Shown one piece after another: positions 6,800-16,441 of a stretch of DNA of 46,031 nt. Each line of letters begins with the position of its first letter. Positions within the stretch are counted from its first letter, which is position 1. The position numbers were made by a program, and so were the translations under genes. This DNA is from Syncephalis plumigaleata (Eukaryota; Zoopagomycota; Zoopagomycetes; Zoopagales; Piptocephalidaceae), in NCBI GenBank assembly GCA_025201365.1, contig JAIXMF010000073.1, positions 1 through 46,031 of the forward strand. The letters are read 5' to 3'. Under the pieces are notes generated by a model. The model was not told the DNA's origin and did not search any database. It saw nothing but the letters and a program-made list of their open reading frames with translations.

Positions 6800-8221
6800 T
6801 TAACGTGAACCAATTGGCTCATCATTGCTGCTCGTTGTGGATAGTGCATCAATTTCTTGAGTATAATCTGGTGCAGCAATGGCCAATGCTTGTTGAATAT
6901 CAGTTACTAGATCGTCGGTATCCTCAATACCGCATGATAATCGAATCAACGTATCGGTGATGCCTAGTTTGGCACGATCCTCGGCCGATACTGAACCATG
7001 CGTCATGAGTGATGGCAACTCGCATAGACTCTCGACGCCACCGAGACTTTCGGCAAGCACGAATAACTTCACCGCGGATAGGAAACGTTCCGAAGTGGCA
7101 AGATTACCACGAATACGGAAGGTGACCATACCGCCAAATCCTGATTGTTGACGTTTGGCAAGCTCATGCTGCGGGTGTGACTCTAGACCCGGATAGATGA
7201 CTTGCTCCACCGCCGGATGAGCTTCTAGGGCGCGTGCCACCGCCATGGCATTATGACCGTGTTGTCGCATACGTACATGTAGCGTTTTAAGACCACGATT
7301 CGCGAGGAAACAATCGAATGCCGATGGAATGGCACCCAATGCATTCTGTAGGAAGCGTAGACGTTCGGCTAACGCAGCATCATTGGTGATGGCTACACCG
7401 ATCACCACGTCCGAGTGACCGTTCAAGTATTTCGTACCCGAGTGCACGACAAGATCAGCACCGAGGGAGAGAGGACGCTGGAAGTACGGCGATAAGAAGG
7501 TGTTGTCCACCACTACTAGCGCGTTATGCTTATGAGCAATCTCTGATATGGCACGAATATCTGCTAATCGCAAGGTTGGATTGGTGGGCGTTTCAATCCA
7601 TACTAGTTTCGTGTTGTCACGGAAGTAACTCTCGAGCTGTGCGACATTCGTCAAATCAACAAAAGTAATGTCGTGATTGAGGGCGGTGGCCACCTTGGTG
7701 AAGAAGCGATAAGTGCCGCCGTACACATCATTAATACTGATGACATGACTGCCTCGTGGCAATGCGTGCATTACGGTTGTGGTGGCAGCACTACCGGAAG
7801 CGAATGCTAGACCGTGGCGACCACCTTCGAGGGCGGCCACTGCCTCCTCGAACGAGCGACGCGTTGGATTGTCGGATCGCGAGTACTCGAAGCCTTGATG
7901 TACACCCACAGCAGATTGACGGAACGTTGTAGATAGGGAGATTGGTGGAATCACCGCACCAGTAGCCGGATCTGGATGTTGACCAGTATGAATGGCCTTG
8001 GTGCCAAAGCCAAAGTTGCCTTCATACGGATTAAAGTGTTCAGGTTGTGTATAGGCCGTGGCAATCGGTGTGCTACTAGCAGTGGCAGCAGCAGCAGTAG
8101 TAGCAGTAGTAGTAGCACTAACACTTGCACTAGTAGTAGCACTAGCACTAGTATCAGTGGTAGTAGAAGTAACAGATACAACTGCTACACCAGAATCGAT
8201 GTCTTCAACGGGTAGATGCAT
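6800..8221 (-). CDS. CYS3: Cystathionine gamma-lyase
   Basis: Intronless 473-residue PLP enzyme of the Cys/Met metabolism family. It converts cystathionine to cysteine, 2-oxobutyrate and ammonia, the last step of reverse transsulfuration, in the cytosol. The enzyme starts about residue 70 with FGTKAIHTGQHPDPATGAV. Visible motifs are PLP-phosphate-binding GFEYSRSDNPTR and SGSAATTTV, VVDNTFLSPYFQRPL, and the Schiff-base lysine in HSGTKYLNGHSD (K264). ESLGGVESL and SCGIEDTDDL close the family signature. Similarity is closest to yeast Cys3 and less to cystathionine gamma-synthase, though substrate preference cannot be proved by eye. The first 65 or so residues are an unusual Ser/Thr/Ala-rich stretch encoded by AGT/AGC/GCA triplet repeats; a start at a later Met is not available in frame before the domain. 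Confidence 0.93.
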   Translation of the reverse strand: MHLPVEDIDSGVAVVSVTSTTTDTSASATTSASVSATTTATTAAAATASSTPIATAYTQPEHFNPYEGNFGFGTKAIHTGQHPDPATGAVIPPISLSTTFRQSAVGVHQGFEYSRSDNPTRRSFEEAVAALEGGRHGLAFASGSAATTTVMHALPRGSHVISINDVYGGTYRFFTKVATALNHDITFVDLTNVAQLESYFRDNTKLVWIETPTNPTLRLADIRAISEIAHKHNALVVVDNTFLSPYFQRPLSLGADLVVHSGTKYLNGHSDVVIGVAITNDAALAERLRFLQNALGAIPSAFDCFLANRGLKTLHVRMRQHGHNAMAVARALEAHPAVEQVIYPGLESHPQHELAKRQQSGFGGMVTFRIRGNLATSERFLSAVKLFVLAESLGGVESLCELPSLMTHGSVSAEDRAKLGITDTLIRLSCGIEDTDDLVTDIQQALAIAAPDYTQEIDALSTTSSNDEPIGSR

Positions 8222-9129
8222 ATTGTTGACTGTAGAATAGACGGTATACGATTATCCCTTTGGTAGCAGTGGAAGGACAAAAGAACAAGTAAACACGAAA
8301 ACGACAAAGGGAAACAGTAGTAGTAGCAGTAATACTATACAACTAATAGCAGTGATAGTAATAAAAGTATGCCGAGTAAAACAATCGAAAAGATGAGACG
8401 AGGAATGGTATCAGTTTTGAATGAGACGAAGAAGGTGGATAGTCGCAATACATCAAGCGCTTTAATACTCGCAACCATGCTGACAAACCATAAACACAAA
8501 AGACAAAAATAAAATATCGCCGCTTTATTGTTGACACGACTGATTGGCCAATAACATCATCCTTGTTGTCGGTAATGTAGAAGGTAGGCATGCGTGTGAC
8601 TGTTACATCACTCACTCTCTCTAAAAGCAAGAATGGGAGAGAGAACAAGCGATTACTGTGTACTCCGCCCTTGTTTTTCCTTCTTCCACACACACACACA
8701 CGAGTTGTTCACTCCCCCAATTTGCAATCAATCACACTGTTGTCATTCTGCTCACACATCTCCGGTTGGAATTGACACTGACTCAACGGCTTAAGAATCG
8801 CGCACCTCATTTGGGCTGAAAGTTACGCCATTTTCCACCAATGAGAGATGTCGTGGGAAATATACCTCATTTTAGTCAAGAATGGTGCAATCCATAGACA
8901 ACAAAATAAAGGAGATAATTATTAAGTGTATGAGTAATCCAACTAAACTACTACGAATAAAAAACATAATAATTTGATGAATGACGTCAACTGATAAATC
9001 ACAGTTGCACAACTAATATCTTAGTATTAGTAGTAGCATCATAGTAATAATAGATTGATTATCTGCTTGCTGTTGTTATATTCGTCATTGTTGTTGTTAT
9101 ATTAATAATTGCTCATTATATTCATCAAT
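8222..9129. other. Divergent intergenic region between CYS3 and the HAD hydrolase
   Basis: About 900 bp with promoters for both genes presumably inside. It contains AGT/AGC triplet runs (near 8310), a CACACACACACAC run (8689-8702) and AT-rich DNA. Open frames here are short and of biased composition; I see no gene or RNA that I can support. Confidence 0.45.
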
Positions 9130-10471
9130 ATGTCTTCTTTACTCTCTTGTCGTCATTATCATTATTATGCATCCAAGTCGTGTGTAAATCGAGGAGGTAT
9201 AGTTCAACTGATTCTATTTGATGCATTGGGTACATTATTCTATCCACGAGTATCCATAGGAGAGCAATATGTGAGTGAGTGAATGAATGAGCAAGTGATT
9301 ATATCATATATACATCTTACTCATCAATGACTACTCGTATCATTCCTAGAGGGAGGCAGCTAGTCGATATGGCGTGCAAGATCTACCATCTATCGAATCA
9401 TTGAATACGGCATTTCGTCAATGTGTTGCTAAACAACAACAGATACAACCAATCTACGGTAGAATTGCAACTACTACTAATGAAGTATCTACTCGAACCA
9501 CACCTGTAAATCAACCCTATGTCAATTCAGCCTATACATGGTGGCGTAAAGTATGTTTATTACTCAAATAACTTGCAACTACTTAATATTGAATATATAT
9601 TGACTATGTCATATTAGGTGGTTCTAGATACATTCTATAATGCTGGCACATCACATCAAGGTATAATCACTACAGTTGTAGTATTCGTATTCATTCATTG
9701 ATGATACATTGTATGATTAGCATTATCACCTGTAGTCAATCAAGTATTCGATGATCTATGGTATGGATTTAGTCAAGCCCGTCATTATGCATTGTATCCT
9801 GATACATTATCCACATTAAAGACACTACGCTCCATGTCAACTGGAGTGACATCGAATAGTTCACTTCAGTTAGGTGTACTCTCCAATGTGGATACCCGAA
9901 TTCGTACGTAGAACGCTATCAATAATCCATTAAGAATTCTTTCTTCTCACGCGTCCATTGCTAATTGGTTGATATGATATCCCCCGCACATACACAATAC
10001 TTGTATATGTATGCATGTGTGTACTACCATCGTCATTGTCATGGTCACTATGATGACATCTATGTGCTATACTGCAGATCAGACGCTACAAGCATTAGGC
10101 ATCCATGACTACTTTCAATTCGTGCTTTGTAGCGAGGAGATAGGCTATGAGAAACCGGATGAACGGGCATTTGCCATTGCGTTAAAGCATGCACAAGTTG
10201 ATAACCCTCAATCTGTTCTACATGTAGGTGATGACTATCAACGGTAAGCTATTATACAACTATTACTAGTAATATATATATATATATTGACATGAAAGAA
10301 ATTAGTGATTATTTAGGAGCTGAAGCAGCAGGATTACAATCAGTATTATTACAACGGAAACTGGGAACATCATTGTCATCATCATCTCATTCTACGACAA
10401 TACCAAAGAATGTAACACAGCATAGGTCAATCCAAAGTTTGACCGAATTGTTAACACCTAGAATGATGTGA
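9130..10471 (+). CDS. HAD-like hydrolase (HDHD3-type)
   Basis: Six exons: 9130-9270, 9350-9550, 9618-9660, 9721-9903, 10078-10243 and 10306-10471, encoding 299 residues. HAD motif I is ILFDALGTLFYPR, with the first Asp kept but Ala-Leu instead of the common x-Asp. The cap region runs QYREAASRYGVQDLPSIESL... to YTWWRKVVLDTFYNAG, as in HDHD3/YjjG-type proteins. Motif II is LGVLSNVDTRI, the motif III lysine is in SEEIGYEKPDERAF, and motif IV is VLHVGDDYQRDYLGAEAAG. The missing second Asp of motif I suggests altered chemistry or no phosphatase activity, as in human HDHD3. The N-terminus (MSSLLSCRHYHYYASKSC) might be a weak mitochondrial presequence. Substrate unknown. The extra sixth exon start is fixed by the need to keep DYLGAEAAG in frame. 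Confidence 0.85.
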
Positions 10472-10735
10472 GACTAAAAAGTAACGCAAGTCTTACCTAT
10501 CTTTCTATTCTATCTATATGCATACATGCATACATGCATGCTTGTAGCATGTACATACAGACATGACAATAGGCTAGATAAAGGAGAAGGAGGATGGTAG
10601 TAGTAGTAATAGCAATACGTGAAATAAAAGAAAACGATACAGCGACAATTTATTCATGCATATACTACTACTATTGCTTCTATTGCTACTATCACTGCTG
10701 TTAATGTCATATACAACAGGTAAAGATCATCCAGT

Positions 10736-10878
10736 CTATGGTGTATGGTTATTGTTATTATTATCAGAAATTGCAGCATGATTTGCAGACTCATTGGAGA
10801 GTAGGTTAAATGCACTATTGAGTAGCTGTACTAGATCCATCAGCTGTCGCTTCATTCGTTCTAAATGGAATACAAACG

Positions 10879-10918
<40 letters not shown>

Positions 10919-11281
10919 TGCATACATACATGCATTGTGAATCATCTAGTATGTGTGGATCTGGTATGCTCACTCCCTACCTTGCTCCTGTTCTACACGT
11001 CGAATTCCTTCTAGACCATTGGTGTAATGTTCAGCAAGCTGGTCACATTGTTGCTTAAGACGTGTGTGCACTTGCTGTAACATCTCCTGCACGTTCGACA
11101 TCACATCCTTGGATATAGCTAATGGTAATGATAGTGATAGTAGTAGCAGATATAGATAACAGAAAGAATAAGCATCAATGATGATAATGTAGTATACTCA
11201 TGTCAATCTACCGTCATATTCCTCGAATAACTGGCGAACATGCGTATCGATTCGTTGTTGCGTATGCTTTGTATCCATCAT
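10736..11281 (-). CDS. Small coiled-coil protein
   Basis: Three exons: 11281-11212, 11118-10981 and 10860-10736, giving 110 residues, with all junctions in phase 1. The sequence is helical with heptad character (ISKDVMSNVQEMLQQVHTRL, EGIRRVEQEQERMKRQLMDL) and ends in an Asn-rich tail encoded by AAT/AAC repeats. The size and layout recall subunits of coiled-coil complexes such as BLOC-1 or kinetochore assemblies, but no signature allows a name. The second intron carries a (TA)n microsatellite. The gene lies tail-to-tail with the HAD hydrolase (265 bp apart) and 160 bp upstream of the Tps2 stop codon on the same strand. Confidence 0.65.
10882..10915. repeat. (TA)n microsatellite in an intron
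   Basis: About 17 TA units inside the second intron of the small coiled-coil gene, followed by CATACATACATGCAT. Likely polymorphic in length; a long alternating TA run can extrude as a cruciform. Confidence 0.9.
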
Positions 11282-11446
11282 GATAATGATAATAACAATG
11301 ATCAATAAACGAAGAAAGAACATAAAGAAAAGGATAACAGTGTCATTAATACATGTTGATAATTGTTTAAAAGAAATAACATACTTTATTTTTGCAAAAG
11401 CAACTCATTAATCCATATGAGTTGTATTACTCACTCGGATCGAGCA

Positions 11447-14381
11447 CTATTCCTTGTCGTTCTCTTTATCCTTGTCGTCATCATCTTCACCGTCTTCATC
11501 CGTTTGATACCAACCAGGTGCAGGTGCGGGTAGTCCTGCCAATTGACGTAGAATTAGAATAAGCTGTTCAGGTGATGGTACATGCCAATCAGCTGTCGTC
11601 TTCTTTGTTGCCCCTCCAATAGTAATACAGAATGCACGCGATGGATCCAACAATTGCGCGTGATGGCGTCGAATAGCACGGAACATATCCTCGTCGGTCT
11701 TGTCGTCGCCCGCACAAATGATAAAGTCACACTCGTAGTTGGTGGACTCGATGAGGCGTGTCACTATACCGCCCTTGTTAATGCTAACCGGACGCACCTC
11801 CAAGTTCTTCTTGCCCACTAGAATCTCGACGGGCAGTTTGGATAGTACGGCGTTCTCCAAATGATTCTGACACTCTTTAGCTTGGAATTCGCCGAATGCC
11901 GGGTCAGCCAAACGGTAATGCCATGTAATCGAGCTGGATTTGTGTTCGATAAACGAGCCTTGTGTTCGCTCCGTGTAATAGTCGAATATCTCGCTGACCT
12001 CCTTCTTCCATGATAGATCATCCTGCTCGAGTAGGTTGATCCATTCCTGGCCGGGATACCGTAGGAAACAACCATGCTCGGCACTTAGCCCGAGATTAGG
12101 CACGGATCCAAGCCAGTTCTCCAATGCTTGTTGATCACGCCCGCTAACCACCCATACCGCGTTGTTTGGATCGTTAGCCAGCACACTCAGTGCTTCTAGC
12201 ATCTCGGGTGGAGGCACCGCGGCATTGGGCGTTTTACGAATGGCAGTTAGCGTGCCATCATAATCGAACATTAGTAGACGCTTTCTGGTGGTAGCATAGG
12301 CATTGGCGATGATCGTTCTATTTAACGCTGGTGTCGTGCCACCACGACCGCGTAAACGTAGATTCGCCTGTAATTCCGCGATAAATGATTGTGCCCAATG
12401 CTCTGCCGTATATGTGATAACATGATCATACAAGTGTTGATGCTTCACTTGCTTATACTCTAATGGCATTGTTAACGCCTCATGAATTGCTTCAGCCACA
12501 CCCTATATGTATGTAATTGTAATAGTGAGCAACAATACCAGTAATAATAAACTAGATCATCTACACTACTTACCACGTAATCCCATGGGTTTACAAGCAT
12601 GGCAGCACTAAGACTACCCGCTGTACCTGTAAATTCACTAAGAATCAATGGATTCTGACCGCCATTATGCTGGCATAGAATATACTCGTGACTCGTTGTA
12701 TTCATGCCATCACGAATACTCGTGATGAGCGCTACATCGGCAATCGACAATAGAGCGAGGAACTCATCGCGATCAATTTGTTGTCGATAATGGTGTACGG
12801 GTATGAATTCAATCGAACCGAATCGACCATTAATCCGGGCAACCGCCTCGGCAATCTGTTTCTCCAGTTTAGGCAGGCCAACTTGACCGGGTGTCGTCAC
12901 TTGTACTAGCACGACGTTATTCTGCCATTCGGGATGTCGTTCGAGGAACTTTTCGAACGCGTTCAATTTGTGTAGAATACCCTTGACTGGATCTAGACGA
13001 TCGCGACCAACAATGATACGCTTGTCCGCGTATAGTTCGCGTAGTCGTTGTATTTTCTCTAGAACGCCCGCTGATCGACGATAATGCTCGGTAAGCTTGA
13101 CATCCACGCCGATGGGGAAAATGCGAATCAGCACATGTGTGCCATGATAATCTACACCGGTGGGTGTGGACTCTAGACCGAGGACACGCGTACAACTGCT
13201 CGTGAAATGACGAGCATAAGCGTAAGTCTAATAGTAGACGATGCTAGCGTTAGTACAAGGATAGCTATTAAAAGCACTCAATAACATCTATTACCTGGAA
13301 TCCAATCAAGTTTGCTCCTAAAATACCCTCAAGAATTTGTTTACGACCTATGTAATACAAATAAATAAACAAATAAACAAATAAATAATGAATGAATTAA
13401 TTAATGAAAACTTACGTGGCAACGATCTGAATATCTCAGAAGATGGAAATGGAGAGTGTAAAAAGAAGCCTATGGCTGCATTAGGAATAATCTTTCGTAT
13501 CATTGATGGTACTAGTAATAGATGATAGTCATGTATCCATACTAATATCATATAGAAAGGGATAAACCATTAGTATACATATACAACTGTAGTGATACTA
13601 CTTACTAATATCACCAGGTTGATAGACTTGCATTACAGCATCAGTGAATGCTTGATTTACCTCAACATAACTCTGCCAGTTACGCTGAGCCAAGTTACTA
13701 TCATTATACGAATTGGGCGGTAGATAATGGAATAATGGCCATAGTTCTATGTATGTTCATTGTTAGCTGTGCAGATGCTAGATATTACTGTTATATACGA
13801 TTCTACCTACCATTTTTACAATAACCTTCATAGTGTCCATAGGATGCTTCTTCATCGAGTAGAACTGGCACGAACGAGTGTTGTTCACGTAATCCAGAGA
13901 TCAATGACGACTTTTGCTTATCTGATAGTGCGTTAGCGCGTAGCATGGAACCATCTCGCGTTTGTAGTCGTCCTAGACCGCCGATATGCCAATGAGCTGA
14001 TCCCATACTTGATAGGGAACCGATACCTGCATACATGGCGGAATGTCCTCGACGTCGACCGAAATACCAGTGACCTTCCGATGAACTAGAATTGCTCGCA
14101 TCAGATGCTACCGTATCCGTTGCTTTATTCCATTCACAAGTGACCGGTAAAAAGTGTGTCAATGAAAGAATACGACTCGTACAACTACTAGTACTGGAAT
14201 TACTGCTACTACTGTTTGTAGCAGGAGACATAGAAGCCTGTCCCGTATCACTGCGCGTTGACTCGGTGCCGTTCAATGCCAGTACAGAAGTAGCTACAGC
14301 AGTAGCTTCACTAGTATTGGTATTACTGGTGGTGTTGGAGACATTATCGTTGGTTTCCTCACCGGGAACGCGTGGAGTCAT
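11447..14381 (-). CDS. TPS2: Trehalose-6-phosphate synthase/phosphatase, Tps2-type
   Basis: Six exons: 14381-13811, 13746-13606, 13541-13416, 13347-13295, 13227-12574 and 12502-11447, encoding 866 residues; every junction keeps phase. The N-terminal 100 residues are Ser/Thr/Asn-rich. A GT20 domain follows (about 70-560): YEGYCKN/ELWPLFHYLPP, WIHDYHLLLVPSMIRK, FFLHSPFPSSEIFRSLPR, ILGANLIGFQ, GRDRLDPVKGI and SIRDGMNTTSHEYI. The RDGMNTT form and the diverged N-terminal loop are as in yeast Tps2/Tps3, where this domain is mainly structural. The C-terminal HAD phosphatase domain has the catalytic pair in LLMFDYDGTL (D595, D597), VVSGRD, and GDDKTDEDMF. It should dephosphorylate trehalose-6-phosphate to trehalose in the cytosol (stress protectant and carbon store). 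The last 20 residues are Asp/Glu/Lys-rich. Confidence 0.92.
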
Positions 14382-15189
14382 AATAAATGAAAGTGAAATA
14401 TAACCAGATAGCCAGATAGATAGAGGAAAGGAGAGAGAGAAAGAAAGAAAGGAAAAAGAGAAAGAGAGTACGCGAGTATTTGTTATGGAATGACAACGAG
14501 TACACTTTCAATGAGATACCTAGACGCTTAATATATAGGTGGTATACACGTCGTATACATACAGTTACAGATATACACCAACCAAGCAAAACAGTTAGAA
14601 TGAAGAAGAAGAAGAAGGAAGAAGGAAGAAGGAGAAAGTAGCGAACACGCTAGCAATGAAACAGTAAAAGTAGGATGAAGGGTCTCAGAAGAGAAGGAAA
14701 GAGAAGAAAAAAGGAAGACACATTGCGGTTCGATAAGCATAATAGTAGTAATATAGATGGTGATACTGATAATGATAATGACGATGATGACGATGATGAT
14801 GATGGTGGTGGTGATGATGACGATGACGATGATTGTTTACAATGGAGAGATAATGACAAGGAAACTGAAAATGATAAGGGCTCAACTTAGTTCAATGTTA
14901 TCAGTACAGAACTGCAAATGGTTAACCACGATAAGCAAGTAAACACAAAAGGACACGATACCCGATAGTATGCACACTACTAGTCATTATAATATCAATA
15001 TAGAAGCGTTTGCTCTATACACTTGTACAGCTAATTTATTTACAATGCTATACTTGCTAAGAGATGTAAGGATCATAATGATCATTGAAGAAAGGCTAGG
15101 CAGCTCTGTTTATGGATACATTTATTATGATTTGCTATTATCGTTACCATGATTTATAATAATAAAAGAATAGCACATCAATATGAATA
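14382..15189. other. Upstream region of TPS2, simple-sequence rich
   Basis: A GA/GAAA poly-purine tract (about 14423-14468) lies 40-90 bp upstream of the TPS2 start. Further out are GAA repeats (about 14602-14635) and a GAT/GAC/GGT triplet block (about 14758-14834). Short frames over these repeats encode only poly-Asp, poly-His or Ser-rich strings and are not credible genes. Nothing else recognised before the DIRS relic at 15190. Confidence 0.5.
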
Positions 15190-15752
15190 ATGTTATACTT
15201 TCTCTTTAACATTGAACAAAATAAAGTAACTAAGTTGTCCTCCATTATAAATAGAGCTTAATGTCAGCATGCATACTTCTTGTCGCATCCTTCTTCGCGT
15301 TCAGAACCGCAAAGTTTATAGTCATTATATCGTCAAGTTTACTATAGAACAAAATCAATCTAACGTTCCAACAGTCCAACAGTTCGAACATATGATGCAA
15401 TTTATTAACAAAATTTACGACGATACAATTACTTTTTGACTGTGAAGACTGACAGCACTATCAACAGATATTCGTCCAATTCTAAGAGACAGATCAATTG
15501 CTTCAAATCTGGCACTGGAAAAAGGAGTACCACACAACGACATCGTCACATTAGGAAACTGGGCTAACGCACGCACACCCGAGAAGTATTATAGACGTCG
15601 ACGTCTGTTAAGCAGGAATGTCACAGAAAAAGTATTGGGGATTAGTTCAATACACTTTGCGTCAGCTGAATAAGCAAATATATAGATTACTAACATTTAG
15701 CTCTATTTATAGTACAAAAACTCTGGTTACTCTATTTAGTTCGATATTCAAT
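15190..15752 (+). mobile_element. Internally deleted DIRS relic
   Basis: The left part (about 15195-15320) resembles the left ITR interior of the 1069-4036 element, including a TATAAATAG box (15247-15255) and the ACCGCAAAGTT block. A degenerate gag start follows (GAACAAAATCAATC). After about 70 bp it jumps straight to the 3' end of the recombinase frame (about 15450-15673: LGNWANAR, KYYRRRRLL, HFASAE stop). The right part (to about 15752) matches the right ITR (GCTCTATTTATAG ... TTTAGTTCGATATT). About 2 kb of interior is missing, and so is the internal complementary region. Many substitutions show that it is older than the first element. Confidence 0.8.
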
Positions 15753-16024
15753 CTCGCCTTTCGGCGCTCAGGTCAATCAACGAGTATCTCGGTTTCCCAG
15801 AAATCGAGGGCTCGTTGGTTACCCAACTAACGAGAGGATACGCGTCGTGGTCGTACTCGGAACGACCCACCGTATCCTCCAACCACAATTTCTTCGCATC
15901 CTCCTGGCTGGCCCCATTGGTGTCGGGGGATACGCAGTCTCCAAGCCAAAAGGAGCTGCGAGATTTGGTGTTGGTTTTGGTAGGTACCCTGTGTGGGTTG
16001 TGTGCGTCCTTTTTGATAAAACTT
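15752..16024 (-). pseudogene. Protein-like antisense open frame, orphan fragment
   Basis: A minus-strand frame without an initial Met stays open for about 90 codons and reads like real protein: SFWLGDCVSPDTNGASQEDA, KKLWLEDTVGRSEYDHDAYP, SWVTNEPSISGKPRYSLIDL. The stop is next to the DIRS relic border. Its GC-rich codon use differs from the surrounding AT-rich DNA and resembles the Ty3/gypsy fragments beside it. I do not recognise the parent; a retroelement gag/pol linker or a captured host exon are both possible. Confidence 0.35.
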
Positions 16025-16129
16025 CAAAAGAGTGACGTGCAATTGATAGGCTCTACCCTACGGGTAGTAGTCCATGGTTCTAAGCGTCATACGCATGAAC
16101 CTGGACGGCCTATCAATATCGACATTACA

Positions 16130-16399
16130 ATGAACAAGTTCGAAAAGCGCTGGACCGTCCAGAAGTCCCTGGGCTTCCCCAATCGTACTCGTCAGCAAGA
16201 AGGATGGAGGCAATCGATTCTGTGTCGACTATCGACGCCTCAACACAGTAACAAAGAAAGACGCATACCCAATTCCAAGGGTGGACGACGCACTGGACGT
16301 ACTGGCAGGAGCCAGGTGGTTTAGTACGCTAGACCTCGCGCCTAGTTACTTGTGGAGACTACCTACCGACTGCCCAGGCGAGATTCACGCTCACGCAAC
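16130..16399 (+). pseudogene. Ty3/gypsy reverse transcriptase fragment
   Basis: From about 16173 the plus strand reads SPIVLVSKKDGGNRFCVDYR, RLNTVTKKDAYPIPRVDDAL and ARWFSTLDLA, the N-terminal fingers/palm segment of Ty3/gypsy RT up to motif A, whose catalytic Asp is in STLDLA. After DLA the match fades into a short diverged tail ending at TAA (16397-16399). RT motifs B and C (YxDD), RNase H and integrase are missing. It is a truncated, dead fragment, immediately followed by a gag start belonging to the same or another element, so the order is rearranged (gag normally precedes pol). Confidence 0.85.
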
Positions 16400-16441
16400 T
16401 TAAACAATCAATAAAACCCCGACATCAATCCCCCACCACAA

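Noticed and set aside
6800-8221. Cystathionine gamma-synthase or O-acetylhomoserine sulfhydrylase
   Set aside because: Motif spellings follow Cys3-type lyases more closely; not fully excluded without a tree.
14675-14890. Plus-strand poly-Asp frame and overlapping minus-strand poly-His frame
   Set aside because: Both arise from one GAT/GAC repeat block; no start context, splice partner or conserved part.
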